Assembly (NCBI RefSeq): GCF_025854335.1
Contig: NZ_CP107716.1
Coordinates: 3,217,001-3,281,000 of the forward strand
Reading direction: 5' to 3'
Length of the DNA: 64,000 nucleotides
DNA from: Pelagibacterium flavum
GTDB taxonomy: Bacteria > Pseudomonadota > Alphaproteobacteria > Rhizobiales > Devosiaceae
The translations under genes and the position numbers were made by a program. Positions 43,557 to 52,995 of this stretch are shown here, one piece after another. Positions within the stretch are counted from its first letter, which is position 1; the number at the start of each line of letters is the position of its first letter. The notes beneath the pieces are model-generated. The model was not told the DNA's origin. It saw only the letters and a program-made list of their open reading frames with translations, and ran no database searches.

Positions 43557-43564
43557 ACTATAAT
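43557..43564. repeat. Right 8-bp target-site duplication (ACTATAAT)
   Basis: Identical to 40991-40998; together they date the insertion as recent enough to keep both copies unchanged. Confidence 0.9.
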
Positions 43565-43630
43565 CTTATTTTCGTTCAGGCAATAGGATAAAATACGTAG
43601 TTTGGGCGCATTTCATCAGCCCGAGTTAGA

Positions 43631-43660
43631 AAAAGGCCCGCTCCTATAAGCGGGCCTTTT
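43631..43660. terminator. Bidirectional terminator downstream of mscL
   Basis: AAAAGGCCCGCT, loop CCTATA, AGCGGGCCTTTT: a 12-bp perfect stem with A- and T-runs, 34 bp past the mscL stop. Confidence 0.88.
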
Positions 43661-43693
43661 GTCGGTATTTGCTGTTGTGTCGCGGTTGAGCGG

Positions 43694-44128
43694 CTAGCCC
43701 TTGGCTTTGAGAATATCGCGAATCTCGCCGAGAAGGACCACTTCGCGGGGTGGCGCTGCCGGCTCTTCAGGCTTTTTCTCCTCCTCACGCCGCAGCATGT
43801 TGATCCCCTTGACCATCATGAACAGAGCGAGTGCGACGATGACGAATTTCACCAGCGCATTGATAAACAGCCCGATGTTGAGGGTCGCCACGCCTGCTGC
43901 CTGTGCAACCGCCAGAGACGGCACCGCTACGCCTTCGGGATTGGAAAGCACGATGAAAAGATTGGAGAAATCTACGCCACCGAGCACGAGGCCGATCAAA
44001 GGCATGAAGATGTCGTCGACCAGCGACGACACGATCGTGCCGAATGCACCACCGATGATGATACCCACGGCCATATCGACCATATTGCCCTTGACGGCAA
44101 ATTCCTTGAATTCTTTGACGAATGACAT
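43694..44128 (-). CDS. mscL: Large-conductance mechanosensitive channel
   Basis: 144-residue inner-membrane channel that opens on hypo-osmotic shock. Start at 44128: [40 protein letters not shown] (first helix and pore), second helix in [20 protein letters not shown], and a charged C-terminal helix with [10 protein letters not shown]. Typical length for MscL. Confidence 0.95.
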   Translation of the reverse strand: MSFVKEFKEFAVKGNMVDMAVGIIIGGAFGTIVSSLVDDIFMPLIGLVLGGVDFSNLFIVLSNPEGVAVPSLAVAQAAGVATLNIGLFINALVKFVIVALALFMMVKGINMLRREEEKKPEEPAAPPREVVLLGEIRDILKAKG

Positions 44129-44272
44129 CGCTGTGTCCCCTGTCCTTGCTTCCGCACCCGCGCGGCCCTTGAAAGCTAGCCCCGATTCCCCAGCCCTGTC
44201 CATTGGAATGACTTGACATTTCCGCCTCGAGAGGGCCACGACAACAGCCCAGGGCGGGGTTAGGAGCACCGC

Positions 44273-45886
44273 ATGTCCGACAGCACAGTTCCCGAGCAGG
44301 TCGCATTCGAAGCCGGTTTGACCGGCGCCATCGATCACCTTCCCTATGGCCTGGCCGTGTTCGATTCCGAGCTCCATTTGGCCACAGCCAATACGCAATA
44401 TCGGGTCGGCATGGGACTGCCGCAGTCGCTGATGGCTTCGGGCACCCCGCTGGACGAGATATTGCTGTTTATGGCCCGGAGGGGCGACCTTGGTCCCGGA
44501 ACGCCACAAGTGGTCGCTGATCAAAGGCGGCGACTGATAACCGCCGAAGCCACCACACTTACCCAGCGTACCAACATTTCGGGCCATCAGCTCGAAATCC
44601 ACACCGCGCGGCTCCCGGATGGCGGACTGCTCATTTCCTTTTCCGATGTCACCGACCGTGCCCGCGCCGAGGCCGCGCTGGAGCAGGTCAACCATACGCT
44701 TGAAGAGCGGGTGAACGACCGCACGCGCGCCCTCACGCTGCTCAATGCGGAACTGGAAAAAGCCCGCGCCAAGGCTGACGCCGCCAACCACGAGAAAACG
44801 CGGTTTCTGGCCGCCGCCAGCCACGATCTTCTGCAACCACTCAATGCTGCGCGGCTCTATACCTCGACGCTTTTTGAGCGCACGCGCGGCACGCCGACGG
44901 CCGAACTGGCCTCGTCGATCGATGCTTCGCTCAACGCAGTTGAAGACATCATGTCCACGCTGCTCGATATCTCACGCATGGATTCCGGAGCACTCAAGGT
45001 CACGCGGACCAACATCGATATTCTCGATCTCTTGAAAAAGATCGAGATCGAGTTCCAGCCGCTCGCCAGCGAAAAGAATATCGATCTGCGGGTCGTCGGC
45101 GCGTCATTCACGGTGCGTTCGGATCGGATGCTTCTAGCCCGGGTCATCCAGAATCTGGTGTCAAATGCCATCAAATACACGCGGCCGGGAGGTCGCGTTC
45201 TGGTCGGGTGTCGCCGGCGCGGCGACAACGTGCGACTTGATGTGATCGACACGGGCATCGGCATCGACCGTCATCAGCATCAGATGATCTTCACGGAATT
45301 CTCACGGCTCGAGCAAGGTGCCCGTATTGCGCCGGGATTGGGATTGGGCCTGTCGATCGTCCAGCGCATCCTTGCCGCGCTCGACCATCCGATGGAAATC
45401 GACAGCACGGTGGGCAAGGGTTCACGGTTTTCCATTACCGTTCCGCTCATCGCCATGGCGGCACGCGCACCTGAGCCGGTCAATTCGGCATCGGTGCGGG
45501 AAAGCTCCCAACTTGAAGGGCTGCATGTCCTTTGTGTGGACAATGAGCGCTCGATCCTCGACGCCATGTCGGGTCTGCTGGAAAATTGGGGGTGTGACGT
45601 GCGCACAGCGACGTCGCTGAAGGAAATTGCCCAATTGGGCATGCTCGAAGGCTGGGTACCTGATCTGGTCTTGATGGACTACCATCTCGACCAGACCTCC
45701 GGGCTCGATGCGATCGAATGGCTCAAGCAGATCGTCGGCGGGCATCTCCCCACGGTGCTGGTTACCGCCGACCAGACGCCCGCAGTCCGGAAATTGGCCG
45801 AAACGCGCGGCACACCGGTGCTCAACAAGCCGGTCAAACCGGCAGCGCTTCGCGCCCTGCTCAGCCAGATGAGCAAACAGCTTTAA
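44273..45886 (+). CDS. Hybrid histidine kinase with PAS-7 and C-terminal receiver
   Basis: 537-residue soluble sensor kinase. A PAS-like domain (residues 15-130, [20 protein letters not shown]) precedes a coiled coil (130-175), the H-box [20 protein letters not shown] (His184), ATP-binding boxes ([38 protein letters not shown]) and a receiver (420-535, Asp469 in [10 protein letters not shown]). There are no membrane segments, so it senses a cytoplasmic signal. This layout resembles NahK-type kinases, which usually phosphorylate a NarL-type regulator. Such a regulator lies at 47044-47706. It overlaps the convergent tetR-type gene by 4 bp. Confidence 0.92.
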   Translation: MSDSTVPEQVAFEAGLTGAIDHLPYGLAVFDSELHLATANTQYRVGMGLPQSLMASGTPLDEILLFMARRGDLGPGTPQVVADQRRRLITAEATTLTQRTNISGHQLEIHTARLPDGGLLISFSDVTDRARAEAALEQVNHTLEERVNDRTRALTLLNAELEKARAKADAANHEKTRFLAAASHDLLQPLNAARLYTSTLFERTRGTPTAELASSIDASLNAVEDIMSTLLDISRMDSGALKVTRTNIDILDLLKKIEIEFQPLASEKNIDLRVVGASFTVRSDRMLLARVIQNLVSNAIKYTRPGGRVLVGCRRRGDNVRLDVIDTGIGIDRHQHQMIFTEFSRLEQGARIAPGLGLGLSIVQRILAALDHPMEIDSTVGKGSRFSITVPLIAMAARAPEPVNSASVRESSQLEGLHVLCVDNERSILDAMSGLLENWGCDVRTATSLKEIAQLGMLEGWVPDLVLMDYHLDQTSGLDAIEWLKQIVGGHLPTVLVTADQTPAVRKLAETRGTPVLNKPVKPAALRALLSQMSKQL

Positions 45887-46479
45887 GTCTTGCTGGCGAT
45901 TCCGGTCAAAAGCGCCTCGAGAATCGTTTCCCATTCAGCACGATTTCCTCCCGCCTCAATAGCCAACGCCGCCCTGTCGAAGGCCGATGATATGACTTGG
46001 GTGAGCGGATCAAGCGGCAGCTTGGGTATTGCTCCGGCCGCCATGGCAATACCTAAGCCCTCTTGCAGCGTCCGCGCACTGTGACACATGTCGATGGCCT
46101 CGGCCTCGGCATGCCCAAGAATTGCGGGCGCATCCAGCAACAGCAGCCGGGTACGGCCAGGGACGGCCATGGCATCGAGATAGGCACGCCCCCCGGACAG
46201 CAGAGCCACGTAGGGGGCGGTGCCCTGTGAGGAAGACTGCTCGATCTCCCGAGCGACCGCTGCCGCTTCGGCATCCACAACAGCAGCGAACAGCGCCTGC
46301 TTATCGGCAAAGTGGTGATAAAGTGCGCCGCGCGTGACGCCTGCTTTCGCAACAATCTCGGGAGTGCCGATTTCGCCATAGGGCCGCGCGGTGAACAATG
46401 CGCGTCCCGCTGCGATCAGAGCGGCGCGGGTGGCGTCCGATCTTTCCTTGTTACTTCGTCTGGCGGATTCCATTTGCAT
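45883..46479 (-). CDS. TetR family transcriptional regulator
   Basis: 198-residue repressor. DNA-binding domain at residues 15-60 ([40 protein letters not shown]); the ligand domain is helical, with [20 protein letters not shown]. The start at 46479 is followed by another ATG at 46473; the first lies within the operator. Divergent from the VOC gene, with two palindromes in between, so it likely represses itself and the VOC gene. Confidence 0.9.
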   Translation of the reverse strand: MQMESARRSNKERSDATRAALIAAGRALFTARPYGEIGTPEIVAKAGVTRGALYHHFADKQALFAAVVDAEAAAVAREIEQSSSQGTAPYVALLSGGRAYLDAMAVPGRTRLLLLDAPAILGHAEAEAIDMCHSARTLQEGLGIAMAAGAIPKLPLDPLTQVISSAFDRAALAIEAGGNRAEWETILEALLTGIASKT

Positions 46480-46525
46480 ACATTCAGCCTGTATGTTATT
46501 TCACGTTTACATACAGACAGTATGT
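46477..46525. promoter_or_regulatory. Two palindromic operators between the tetR-type and VOC genes
   Basis: Site 1: CATACATTCAGCCTGTATG (46477-46495, perfect 6-bp arms, 7-bp spacer). Site 2: ACATACAGACAGTATGT (46509-46525, perfect 6-bp arms, 5-bp spacer). Both share CATAC/GTATG arms, typical of TetR-family operators. Site 1 overlaps the first ATG of the repressor gene. Confidence 0.65.
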
Positions 46526-46548
46526 CTGCTTTGCAGGAAAGGGAACCC

Positions 46549-46974
46549 ATGAATCCGACCAGTTTTTATCCCGTCATAATGACGGACAACGTGACATCGT
46601 CCGCCGCATTCTTCGTTGAAAATTTCGATTTTCAGGTGCTCTTTGACAGCGACTGGTATGTCCACCTGCAATCGAACGCCAACCCGGCCATCAACTTCGC
46701 CGTGCTGGACAAGGCCCATCATACGATTCCCAAAGCCCATCGCGGGCAGACCGGCGGCGTGCTGCTCAACTTCGAAGTCGATGATGTCGACGCCCAGTAT
46801 GAGCGGCTTAAATCGGCAGGAGCGACACTCGTTCTCGATATTCGGGACGAGGATTTTGGCCAGCGCCATTTCATCGTCACCGACCCGAACGGTGTCATGG
46901 TCGATGTCATAAAGCCCATTCCGCCCAGCGCGGAGTTCGCTGCCCAGTATGCCCCAGAAGCACTGCCTCAGTAG
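46549..46974 (+). CDS. VOC family (glyoxalase/bleomycin-resistance-like) protein
   Basis: 141-residue protein with one pair of beta-alpha-beta-beta-beta units: [40 protein letters not shown] and [17 protein letters not shown]. The start at 46549 is chosen for the AGGAAAGGG site; an upstream ATG at 46522 lies in the operator. A metal-dependent dioxygenase, isomerase or resistance role is possible. Control by the divergent TetR suggests an inducible defence or degradation function. Confidence 0.85.
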   Translation: MNPTSFYPVIMTDNVTSSAAFFVENFDFQVLFDSDWYVHLQSNANPAINFAVLDKAHHTIPKAHRGQTGGVLLNFEVDDVDAQYERLKSAGATLVLDIRDEDFGQRHFIVTDPNGVMVDVIKPIPPSAEFAAQYAPEALPQ

Positions 46975-46991
46975 CATCCGGCGAACCGAGG

Positions 46992-47016
46992 GCGCTCCGG
47001 AGATTATTCGGAGCGC
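46992..47016. terminator. Hairpin between the VOC and NarL-type genes
   Basis: GCGCTCCG / CGGAGCGC, an 8-bp stem with a 9-nt loop. The following bases are not T-rich (GCATTCTTG), so it is a weak terminator at best, placed between convergent genes. Confidence 0.45.
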
Positions 47017-47043
47017 GCATTCTTGATGAAAACAGGGCTGGCT

Positions 47044-47706
47044 CTAGACCTGCTGATCCTCAACGAGCTGGGCAAACTGACCCTGCTCGATCTTGGACGC
47101 GGCAATGACCGCCTGGGTGCGGCTGTCGACGTTGAGCTTTTGCAGGATCGCCGAGACGTGCGCCTTGACGGTAGCCTCCGAAATCGAAAGCTCGTAAGCG
47201 ATCTGCTTGTTCATCAGCCCGTCCGAAAGCATCATAAGGACGCGAATCTGTTGCGGGGTCAGCGTTGCGAGCCGGGCCAGCACCTCAGTCTGCTCATCCT
47301 GCCCGTCCAGCGAGACGCCTTCCGGAACCCACAGCCCGCCGGCCAGGATGGTATCGATCGACTCACGAATGCGGGCCGCACTTTCAGACTTGGACAGGAA
47401 CCCTGATGCGCCAAGGTCGAAGCACCGCCGGATCACCGCGGTGTCTTCGACCGCCGAAACGATCATCACGGGAACTTCTGGAAATTGCGCCCGCAAGAGA
47501 AGAAGGCCCGAGAAGCCGCGTACGCCAGGCATATTGAGGTCGAGCAGGACGAGGTCGCAATCGCGGTTGGCTTCGAGTGCCGTACTCAAGCCTTCGATAT
47601 CTCCGGCCTCCTCGAACGCCATGCCGCTATCCCGGCCCTCCAGCGTCTGGCGCAAGGCGGCCCGAAAGAGGGGATGATCGTCGACGATGATGATACGATG
47701 GCTCAT
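47044..47706 (-). CDS. NarL/FixJ family response regulator
   Basis: 220-residue two-domain regulator. Receiver: IIIVDDHPLFRAALRQTLEG with Asp in LVLLDLNMPGVRG and Lys in GFLSKSES; LuxR-type helix-turn-helix at residues 148-205 (LTPQQIRVLMMLSDGLMNKQ, then LSISEATVKAHVSAILQKLN). All phosphorylation residues are present. It is the likely partner of the hybrid kinase at 44273. Confidence 0.92.
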   Translation of the reverse strand: MSHRIIIVDDHPLFRAALRQTLEGRDSGMAFEEAGDIEGLSTALEANRDCDLVLLDLNMPGVRGFSGLLLLRAQFPEVPVMIVSAVEDTAVIRRCFDLGASGFLSKSESAARIRESIDTILAGGLWVPEGVSLDGQDEQTEVLARLATLTPQQIRVLMMLSDGLMNKQIAYELSISEATVKAHVSAILQKLNVDSRTQAVIAASKIEQGQFAQLVEDQQV

Positions 47707-47930
47707 TGGGGCGCGGGACCTCGCCGGGGCAGGAATGGTTCTGGAGGTTTTCTAGACCCCAAGAGTAAACACAATGGAGATAATGCGAAGTTCGCGCCAC
47801 GAATCAAGCATTTGTCGTGTTTTGGGCCGATTGCGTCCCCGAGACTGCTCAGAGAGCGCTGTTCCATCACAATCTGCAGGCATTCGGCGTCAGGAATCGA
47901 GAGGATGATTCTATCTTGCAGCCACCGCGA

Positions 47931-48380
47931 TCATATGATGTCGCCGCGCCCGTCGGGGTCCTGGGGCTCGGCCAGCATCCCTTCGATGATTTGTTCGACG
48001 CGTGCCAATTCAGCCAGCGACTTTTCGATGGCTGAGCGCCTCTGCTGGAGCAGATGGCGCTGGTGATGCACTTTGTCGAGTGCACGCCGCAGGTGGTCGT
48101 ACGAGCCGTCGCGTAGATCGTAGGTGTCGAGATACTCCTGTATCTCACGCAAGGTGAGCCCTACCTGCTTGCCATCGAGGATGATGCGCAGCCGCACGCG
48201 GTCACGGTTGGTATATAGGCGCTTGTTGCCTACCCGGCGGGGGCGCAACATGCCCTTGTCTTCATAAAAGCGCAGAGTCCGATGCGTAATCGAGAACGCG
48301 TCGGCGAGTTCGGCAATCGTATAGATTGCCGGCCCCTCGCTCTGGCGCGTCGCGCGGTCCTTGCGGGCTGGTCCACTCAT
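47931..48380 (-). CDS. MerR family transcriptional regulator
   Basis: 149-residue regulator. Start at 48380 (MSGPARKDRATRQ). MerR helix-turn-helix: YTIAELADAFSITHRTLRFY, then EDKGMLRPRRVGNKRLYTNR; a long dimerisation coiled coil follows (LRRALDKVHHQRHLLQQRRS). There are no Cys, so it is not a metal sensor of the classic type. Divergent from the PodJ-like gene. The 224 bp downstream, before the NarL-type gene, hold no recognisable gene. Confidence 0.85.
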   Translation of the reverse strand: MSGPARKDRATRQSEGPAIYTIAELADAFSITHRTLRFYEDKGMLRPRRVGNKRLYTNRDRVRLRIILDGKQVGLTLREIQEYLDTYDLRDGSYDHLRRALDKVHHQRHLLQQRRSAIEKSLAELARVEQIIEGMLAEPQDPDGRGDII

Positions 48381-48505
48381 CTTGTGTCTTGCTGCTGTGT
48401 TGTCTTGGATCGGCTTGCGGATCAGTCGAACATCACCACGAACCGAGACCCGACGCAATCCGTGCTCAAAAATAGCAATTGGATCAATGCAGAATGCAAA
48501 TGTGG

Positions 48506-48521
48506 TTAACGCGATATTTAC
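48506..48521 (+). promoter_or_regulatory. Candidate CtrA box upstream of the PodJ-like gene
   Basis: TTAACGCGATATTTAC fits the CtrA consensus TTAA-N7-TTAAC in 8 of 9 positions (TTTAC in place of TTAAC). It lies 87-102 bp before the start. In Caulobacter the polarity genes are under cell-cycle control that includes CtrA. Confidence 0.4.
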
Positions 48522-48607
48522 CATAAACTGTCGAAAGTCAGGGTAGGCGATTCCATCGCCGGAAACGGTGCGGTCGACGTGCCGTCGGGAGCCTGTCGGA
48601 AAGCACT

Positions 48608-51600
48608 ATGGCGCGAACGAATCCACATCACGACTGGGATGAGCCGCAAACCGCCCTTCGCCGGTCAAACGGAGCCGAATGGGAGAGCCTGCGAAACGAA
48701 CTCGTGGCTCTGCTCGACCAGGTCGAAGACCAGGTGGCCACCAGTCATGCGACCAAGGCCGCCCCTCAGCCCGCTGCGCCGGTCCGCCCGGCACCTCGCC
48801 AGCCCGATCGCCATTCCGAAGCCTTGCGAAGTGTGCGCCAAGCGGTAACCCGCCTTGCCGACCGGTCGCCGGACGATCGTCCTGTGATGCGCGAAAGCGT
48901 TGTCGACGCCATCAATCAGATTCGGGCCCGCCAGACCGGTGACACTCTGCCCCAATCCCCCAAGCCGGAAATCGCAGCGCCAGTATCTTCGCAACGCTCG
49001 GAGCTTGCCGACTTTGCCAGTTCACTCGATGCGATCGGAGAAAAGATCGCGGGGTTTGAAGACCGGATCGGCCAGCGACTTGAATCGCTGGGCGAAAAGT
49101 CAAACATCGCCGGTCAGATCGATCAGCTCAGCGAAGTCATAGAGATGCTGGCCGGCGCGGTTGGGGAAACCGGCCAGATCAAGCGCATCGAGGCCCAGAT
49201 CGGCAATCTTGCCGAAATGATCGCGTCTGATCGCCGGTCAGGAGAGGACATAACCTCCCAGCGGATCGAAGAACTCACGACCACGATTGAAAAGCTTGTG
49301 AGTCACCAGCTCCAGACAAGCGAACGTGATAGCCAACAGGCTGCGCTGGCCGATGATCGCCAGGCACAAGCCATGGCCATGATCGAGCAGAGCGTTCGCT
49401 CTATTTACGATCGCATCGATAGTCTTGAAGCAAGCCAATCGCGCCCCTCGGATGATATCGAGCGTTTGAGCCGCGACATGGCAGCACTGACCGAAGCGGT
49501 CAGCAGGCCCGCCGAACCCACAAGTCTCTTGGACAAGATCGACGCTTTAAGCGCGCGCATTTCGACCATCGAAGCACCCTCGCGCGATGAAGCGGCCATG
49601 CTGGCCGAAAGCGTTGCCGTGCTGCGCGACGTCATTGCCGAAACGATCGAGCCGCGCTTTGCTCAGCTTGAACAGCGCATGGAAGCGATCGCAACGCCTA
49701 CCGCAGCGCCGGCTATCGAAACCATTGAAGCCCAATTGCGCCAGATCGCCAAGCGGGTCGATGAAACCGGAGCCCAGCTCAAGGCACTGGCCGACCTGGA
49801 GACGTCGGAGGCGCCGACAGGGCCCGATCTTGAGGCGCTTGCGGACATGATAGCGAGCAGGGCCCAGGGATTGCCTGGCTCTGGTTCGGCAGAAACCGAC
49901 GGAATCGAAAAAGCCGATCTTGCCGCGCTCGAAGAGCGCCTGGCATCACTTTTTGCGCGCAACACCGAGAATGCCGCCGAGGCGAGCAATCTTTCAGGCG
50001 TGCGCAATTCAATCGCGCAGGTCGACAATCGCATTGCCCGGCTCGAGGCCATGCTCAACAGCAAGCCTGCTGCAAATCCCGAGGTTGAACCGGTTGCTGC
50101 CGAGCCGGCAAAAACGCCTTCACAACCCCGCCGTAAGCCTGAAGACGCCATGCCGATCGATCCGGCCACCGGCGCTGCGCGCCGCGTTCTCGGTCAGGGC
50201 GCGGTCGAAATCGAAGATAGCCCGGTCGAAACCAAGAACGTCGCCGAGCCCGAGCCAAATTTTGCAATCGACCCTGCGGCGATCGACCGACCGGCCAAGC
50301 CGAAATCGAGCCTTACAGAACGCGAAAGTCCTTTTGAACCTTCGGCGCCCGCCCCACAGCCGAGCTTGAATCCCGGCGTTTCCAGTTCAACGCGGGCCAG
50401 CTTCATTGAGGCCGCGCGTCGCTCGGCCCGCCAGCCTCTGGCTGACGATGTCGGGGAACCAAAATCGCTGATCGGGAGAGCTCTGGCCCGTTTCCAGCGC
50501 GACGATACTGAAGCGGACAGACCCGAGCCCCCCCGCAATCCCCAAATGGAAGCCGGATCGGAGCCAGTTGCCGAGGCGCGGCACGACGGCGAAGAAGGGG
50601 AAAGCTTCGAGGAGAAGGCGCCGGGCCTTTTTGCCCGCAACCGACGATCCTTGCTGCTCGGGACTGCACTTGTTGCCGTCATTGCCTTGGCCGCACCGCT
50701 GATCATAGGTCGAATCATGCCGTCACGCACGGCCCAACCGAGCGCCGAAAGCGCCCAGGTCGTGGAGCCGACGGAAACTGTGGAAGACGCGGATCCTGTC
50801 GCAGAAGTCAGTGCGACGCAAGCCGACACAACCACCGCCGAGCCGGATTTGGCCCTGATGCGTGCAGCGGCGCAGGCTGAGGCTACGGCCGAGGACGAGA
50901 CCACGGCTGCTAACGAACTCACGTCCAATGTTCGCGTCATCGAACAACAGCCGCGTCTTACGGCAGCGACTGTGGATTCGGACGCATTGACAGCAATGCC
51001 GACCATCGATCCTGTAACAACTGCCGCCGTCGGGCCGGCAAGCAGCTATGCCGGGTCGTCGGACGGCACCTCTTTGCCGGCGATTACCGCACCCGCTTCG
51101 ATCGAACCGGCAGCGCTGCGCGAAGCCGCCGATGAGGGCGATCGCTTTGCCCAGTTTGAAGTGGGAGCCATTATCACCGAGGGGACGGTCGTCGAGCAGG
51201 ACTTCAGCCAGGCTGCGGCCTGGTATGAGCGCTCGGCAAGCCAGGGTTTTGCCCCCGCTCAATACCGGCTGGGCAGCCTTTATGAAGGCGGACGCGGAGT
51301 CGAGCGTGACCTCGAACTGGCCCGGCTTTGGTATCAGCGCGCCGCGGAAGCTGGCAACCGGATGTCCATGCACAATCTCGCCTCGCTCTATGCGAGCGGA
51401 GAGCTGGGAGAGCAGGATTTCGCAGCAGCGGCACATTGGTTCGAGGAAGCTGCCGGGCGGGGCCTGACGGACAGCCAGTTCAATCTGGGCATGCTCTATG
51501 CGCGCGGTCTAGGTGTCGAACAGGATTTTGAGAAGTCCTATGTGTGGTTTTCGCTTGCGGCCCGCTCCGGCGACGAGGATGCGGCCAATTCACGCGATGA

Positions 51601-51934
51601 TGTGGCCCGTTCGCTCGAATCCGACGCCATCCAGCGGCTTGACGATACAGTTGCGGCGTGGAGCCCCGTCGATATCGACATCGCTGCCAATTTTGCCCCC
51701 ATCGGCACATGGGACGAGGCGTTTGACCCCGGCCCAGCCATAACCAACCAGGATGTGGTGCTTCGCGTGCAGATGCTTTTGGGCAAGCTCGGTTACGATG
51801 TGGGAACGCCCGATGGTATCCCCGGCCCCAAGACCAGCGAAGCCGTTGCTGCCTTTGAGCGTGCCGCAGGCATGAGCGAAAGCGGCGTCGTCAATCCGCG
51901 GCTTCTGGCCGTTCTGGGCAGCCAGCCGGTCTAA
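48608..51934 (+). CDS. PodJ-like polarity protein with Sel1 repeats and peptidoglycan-binding domain
   Basis: 1108-residue protein. The cytoplasmic part (1-675) is acidic with long coiled-coil segments (about 60-470). A single membrane helix at about 680-700 (SLLLGTALVAVIALAAPLII) leads to a periplasmic part with a low-complexity stretch, then Sel1-like repeats (about 837-1004, for example AQYRLGSLYEGGRGVERDLE) and a C-terminal PG_binding_1 domain (1049-1105, MLLGKLGYDVGTPDGIPGPK). This is the architecture of PodJ of Caulobacter and Agrobacterium, which organises a cell pole. Divergent from the MerR gene. Confidence 0.88.
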   Translation: MARTNPHHDWDEPQTALRRSNGAEWESLRNELVALLDQVEDQVATSHATKAAPQPAAPVRPAPRQPDRHSEALRSVRQAVTRLADRSPDDRPVMRESVVDAINQIRARQTGDTLPQSPKPEIAAPVSSQRSELADFASSLDAIGEKIAGFEDRIGQRLESLGEKSNIAGQIDQLSEVIEMLAGAVGETGQIKRIEAQIGNLAEMIASDRRSGEDITSQRIEELTTTIEKLVSHQLQTSERDSQQAALADDRQAQAMAMIEQSVRSIYDRIDSLEASQSRPSDDIERLSRDMAALTEAVSRPAEPTSLLDKIDALSARISTIEAPSRDEAAMLAESVAVLRDVIAETIEPRFAQLEQRMEAIATPTAAPAIETIEAQLRQIAKRVDETGAQLKALADLETSEAPTGPDLEALADMIASRAQGLPGSGSAETDGIEKADLAALEERLASLFARNTENAAEASNLSGVRNSIAQVDNRIARLEAMLNSKPAANPEVEPVAAEPAKTPSQPRRKPEDAMPIDPATGAARRVLGQGAVEIEDSPVETKNVAEPEPNFAIDPAAIDRPAKPKSSLTERESPFEPSAPAPQPSLNPGVSSSTRASFIEAARRSARQPLADDVGEPKSLIGRALARFQRDDTEADRPEPPRNPQMEAGSEPVAEARHDGEEGESFEEKAPGLFARNRRSLLLGTALVAVIALAAPLIIGRIMPSRTAQPSAESAQVVEPTETVEDADPVAEVSATQADTTTAEPDLALMRAAAQAEATAEDETTAANELTSNVRVIEQQPRLTAATVDSDALTAMPTIDPVTTAAVGPASSYAGSSDGTSLPAITAPASIEPAALREAADEGDRFAQFEVGAIITEGTVVEQDFSQAAAWYERSASQGFAPAQYRLGSLYEGGRGVERDLELARLWYQRAAEAGNRMSMHNLASLYASGELGEQDFAAAAHWFEEAAGRGLTDSQFNLGMLYARGLGVEQDFEKSYVWFSLAARSGDEDAANSRDDVARSLESDAIQRLDDTVAAWSPVDIDIAANFAPIGTWDEAFDPGPAITNQDVVLRVQMLLGKLGYDVGTPDGIPGPKTSEAVAAFERAAGMSESGVVNPRLLAVLGSQPV

Positions 51935-52062
51935 CCGCTCCACGATTGGGGGACGACGAGGGCTGCGCAACCTAAGCTTTTATTTAGGCTCACGTCGTTA
52001 CACTATCGGCACGGGTGCTTTGACTGGCACCATCTGACACCAGCCTCTGATTGGGCCCGGCC

Positions 52063-52995
52063 GTGCTGATCTATTTGCCCATCGCGGAAATGTCGGTGAA
52101 CCTTTTCTTCCTTGTGGGGATCGGGGGCGCAATCGGATTTCTGTCCGGCCTGTTCGGGGTTGGCGGTGGGTTCCTTCTGACCCCTTTGCTGATCTTTTCT
52201 GGCGTTCCGGCTCCAGTTGCCGTCGCCTCAGTCACTGGGCAGGTCGTTGCAGCCTCTACGTCGGGCGCCCTGTCCTACTGGCGGCGCGGTGGCATCGATC
52301 TCACGCTGGCCATGTTCCTGGTGACCGGCGGTGTGGTTGGAGCCGGGGTGGGCGTGTGGATATTTGATCTGCTGCGCTCGCTTGGCCAACTCGATCTGGC
52401 CATTTCGTTCGGCTATCTGATTTTTCTGGGCTCCATCGGTTCGCTGATGCTGATCGAGGCCATTCGATCGCTTGTTCGCTCACGCCGAACCGGTCCGCCG
52501 CCACGCCGCATGCCGGGTCAGCACAACTGGGCTCACGGGCTGCCGCTGCGTTTCCGATTCAAGCGCTCCAAGCTCTATATTTCGATTATTCCGGTCATCG
52601 GCATCGGCTTTCTGATCGGCATTGTCGGCTCCCTGCTTGGGATTGGCGGGGGATTCATCCTCGTGCCAGCGCTCGTCTATCTGCTCCGCATCCCCGGGTC
52701 GGTCGTGATCGGCACCTCGCTCCTGCACGTGCTGGCGGTCATGGCTGCGACCTGCATCCTTCATGCTTATCAGAGCCAGAGCGTGGATATTCTGCTGGCG
52801 TTTTCCCTCATGGTCGGCAGTGTTGCGGGCGCCCAATTCGGCGCATCGGCCGGACAGTATCTGCGTGGCGATCAGTTGCGGTTCCTGCTGGCGCTTATCG
52901 TGCTTGGGGTTGCAATCCGCTTTGCACTTTCGCTGTTTCTTGCTCCGACCGATCCGTTCTCGACATCGGTCCTAGGATTTGGAGAAGGGTTGTGA
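52063..52995 (+). CDS. TauE/SafE family sulfite exporter-like membrane protein (TSUP)
   Basis: 310-residue inner-membrane protein with eight or so helices in two repeats, each with a Gly-rich turn: GFLSGLFGVGGGFLLTPLLI and GIVGSLLGIGGGFILVPALV. Start at GTG 52063 chosen for LIYLPIAEMSVNLFFLVGIG, the family N terminus in this order; a TTG at 52051 is possible. The stop overlaps the start of the TIGR02186 gene (GTGA), so the two are coupled. Likely an organosulfur or sulfite anion carrier. Confidence 0.9.
   Translation: MLIYLPIAEMSVNLFFLVGIGGAIGFLSGLFGVGGGFLLTPLLIFSGVPAPVAVASVTGQVVAASTSGALSYWRRGGIDLTLAMFLVTGGVVGAGVGVWIFDLLRSLGQLDLAISFGYLIFLGSIGSLMLIEAIRSLVRSRRTGPPPRRMPGQHNWAHGLPLRFRFKRSKLYISIIPVIGIGFLIGIVGSLLGIGGGFILVPALVYLLRIPGSVVIGTSLLHVLAVMAATCILHAYQSQSVDILLAFSLMVGSVAGAQFGASAGQYLRGDQLRFLLALIVLGVAIRFALSLFLAPTDPFSTSVLGFGEGL

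Noticed and set aside
43694..44836. Long reverse frame upstream of mscL
   Set aside because: MscL starts at 44128 with its standard N terminus; the upstream extension is antisense to the histidine kinase gene.
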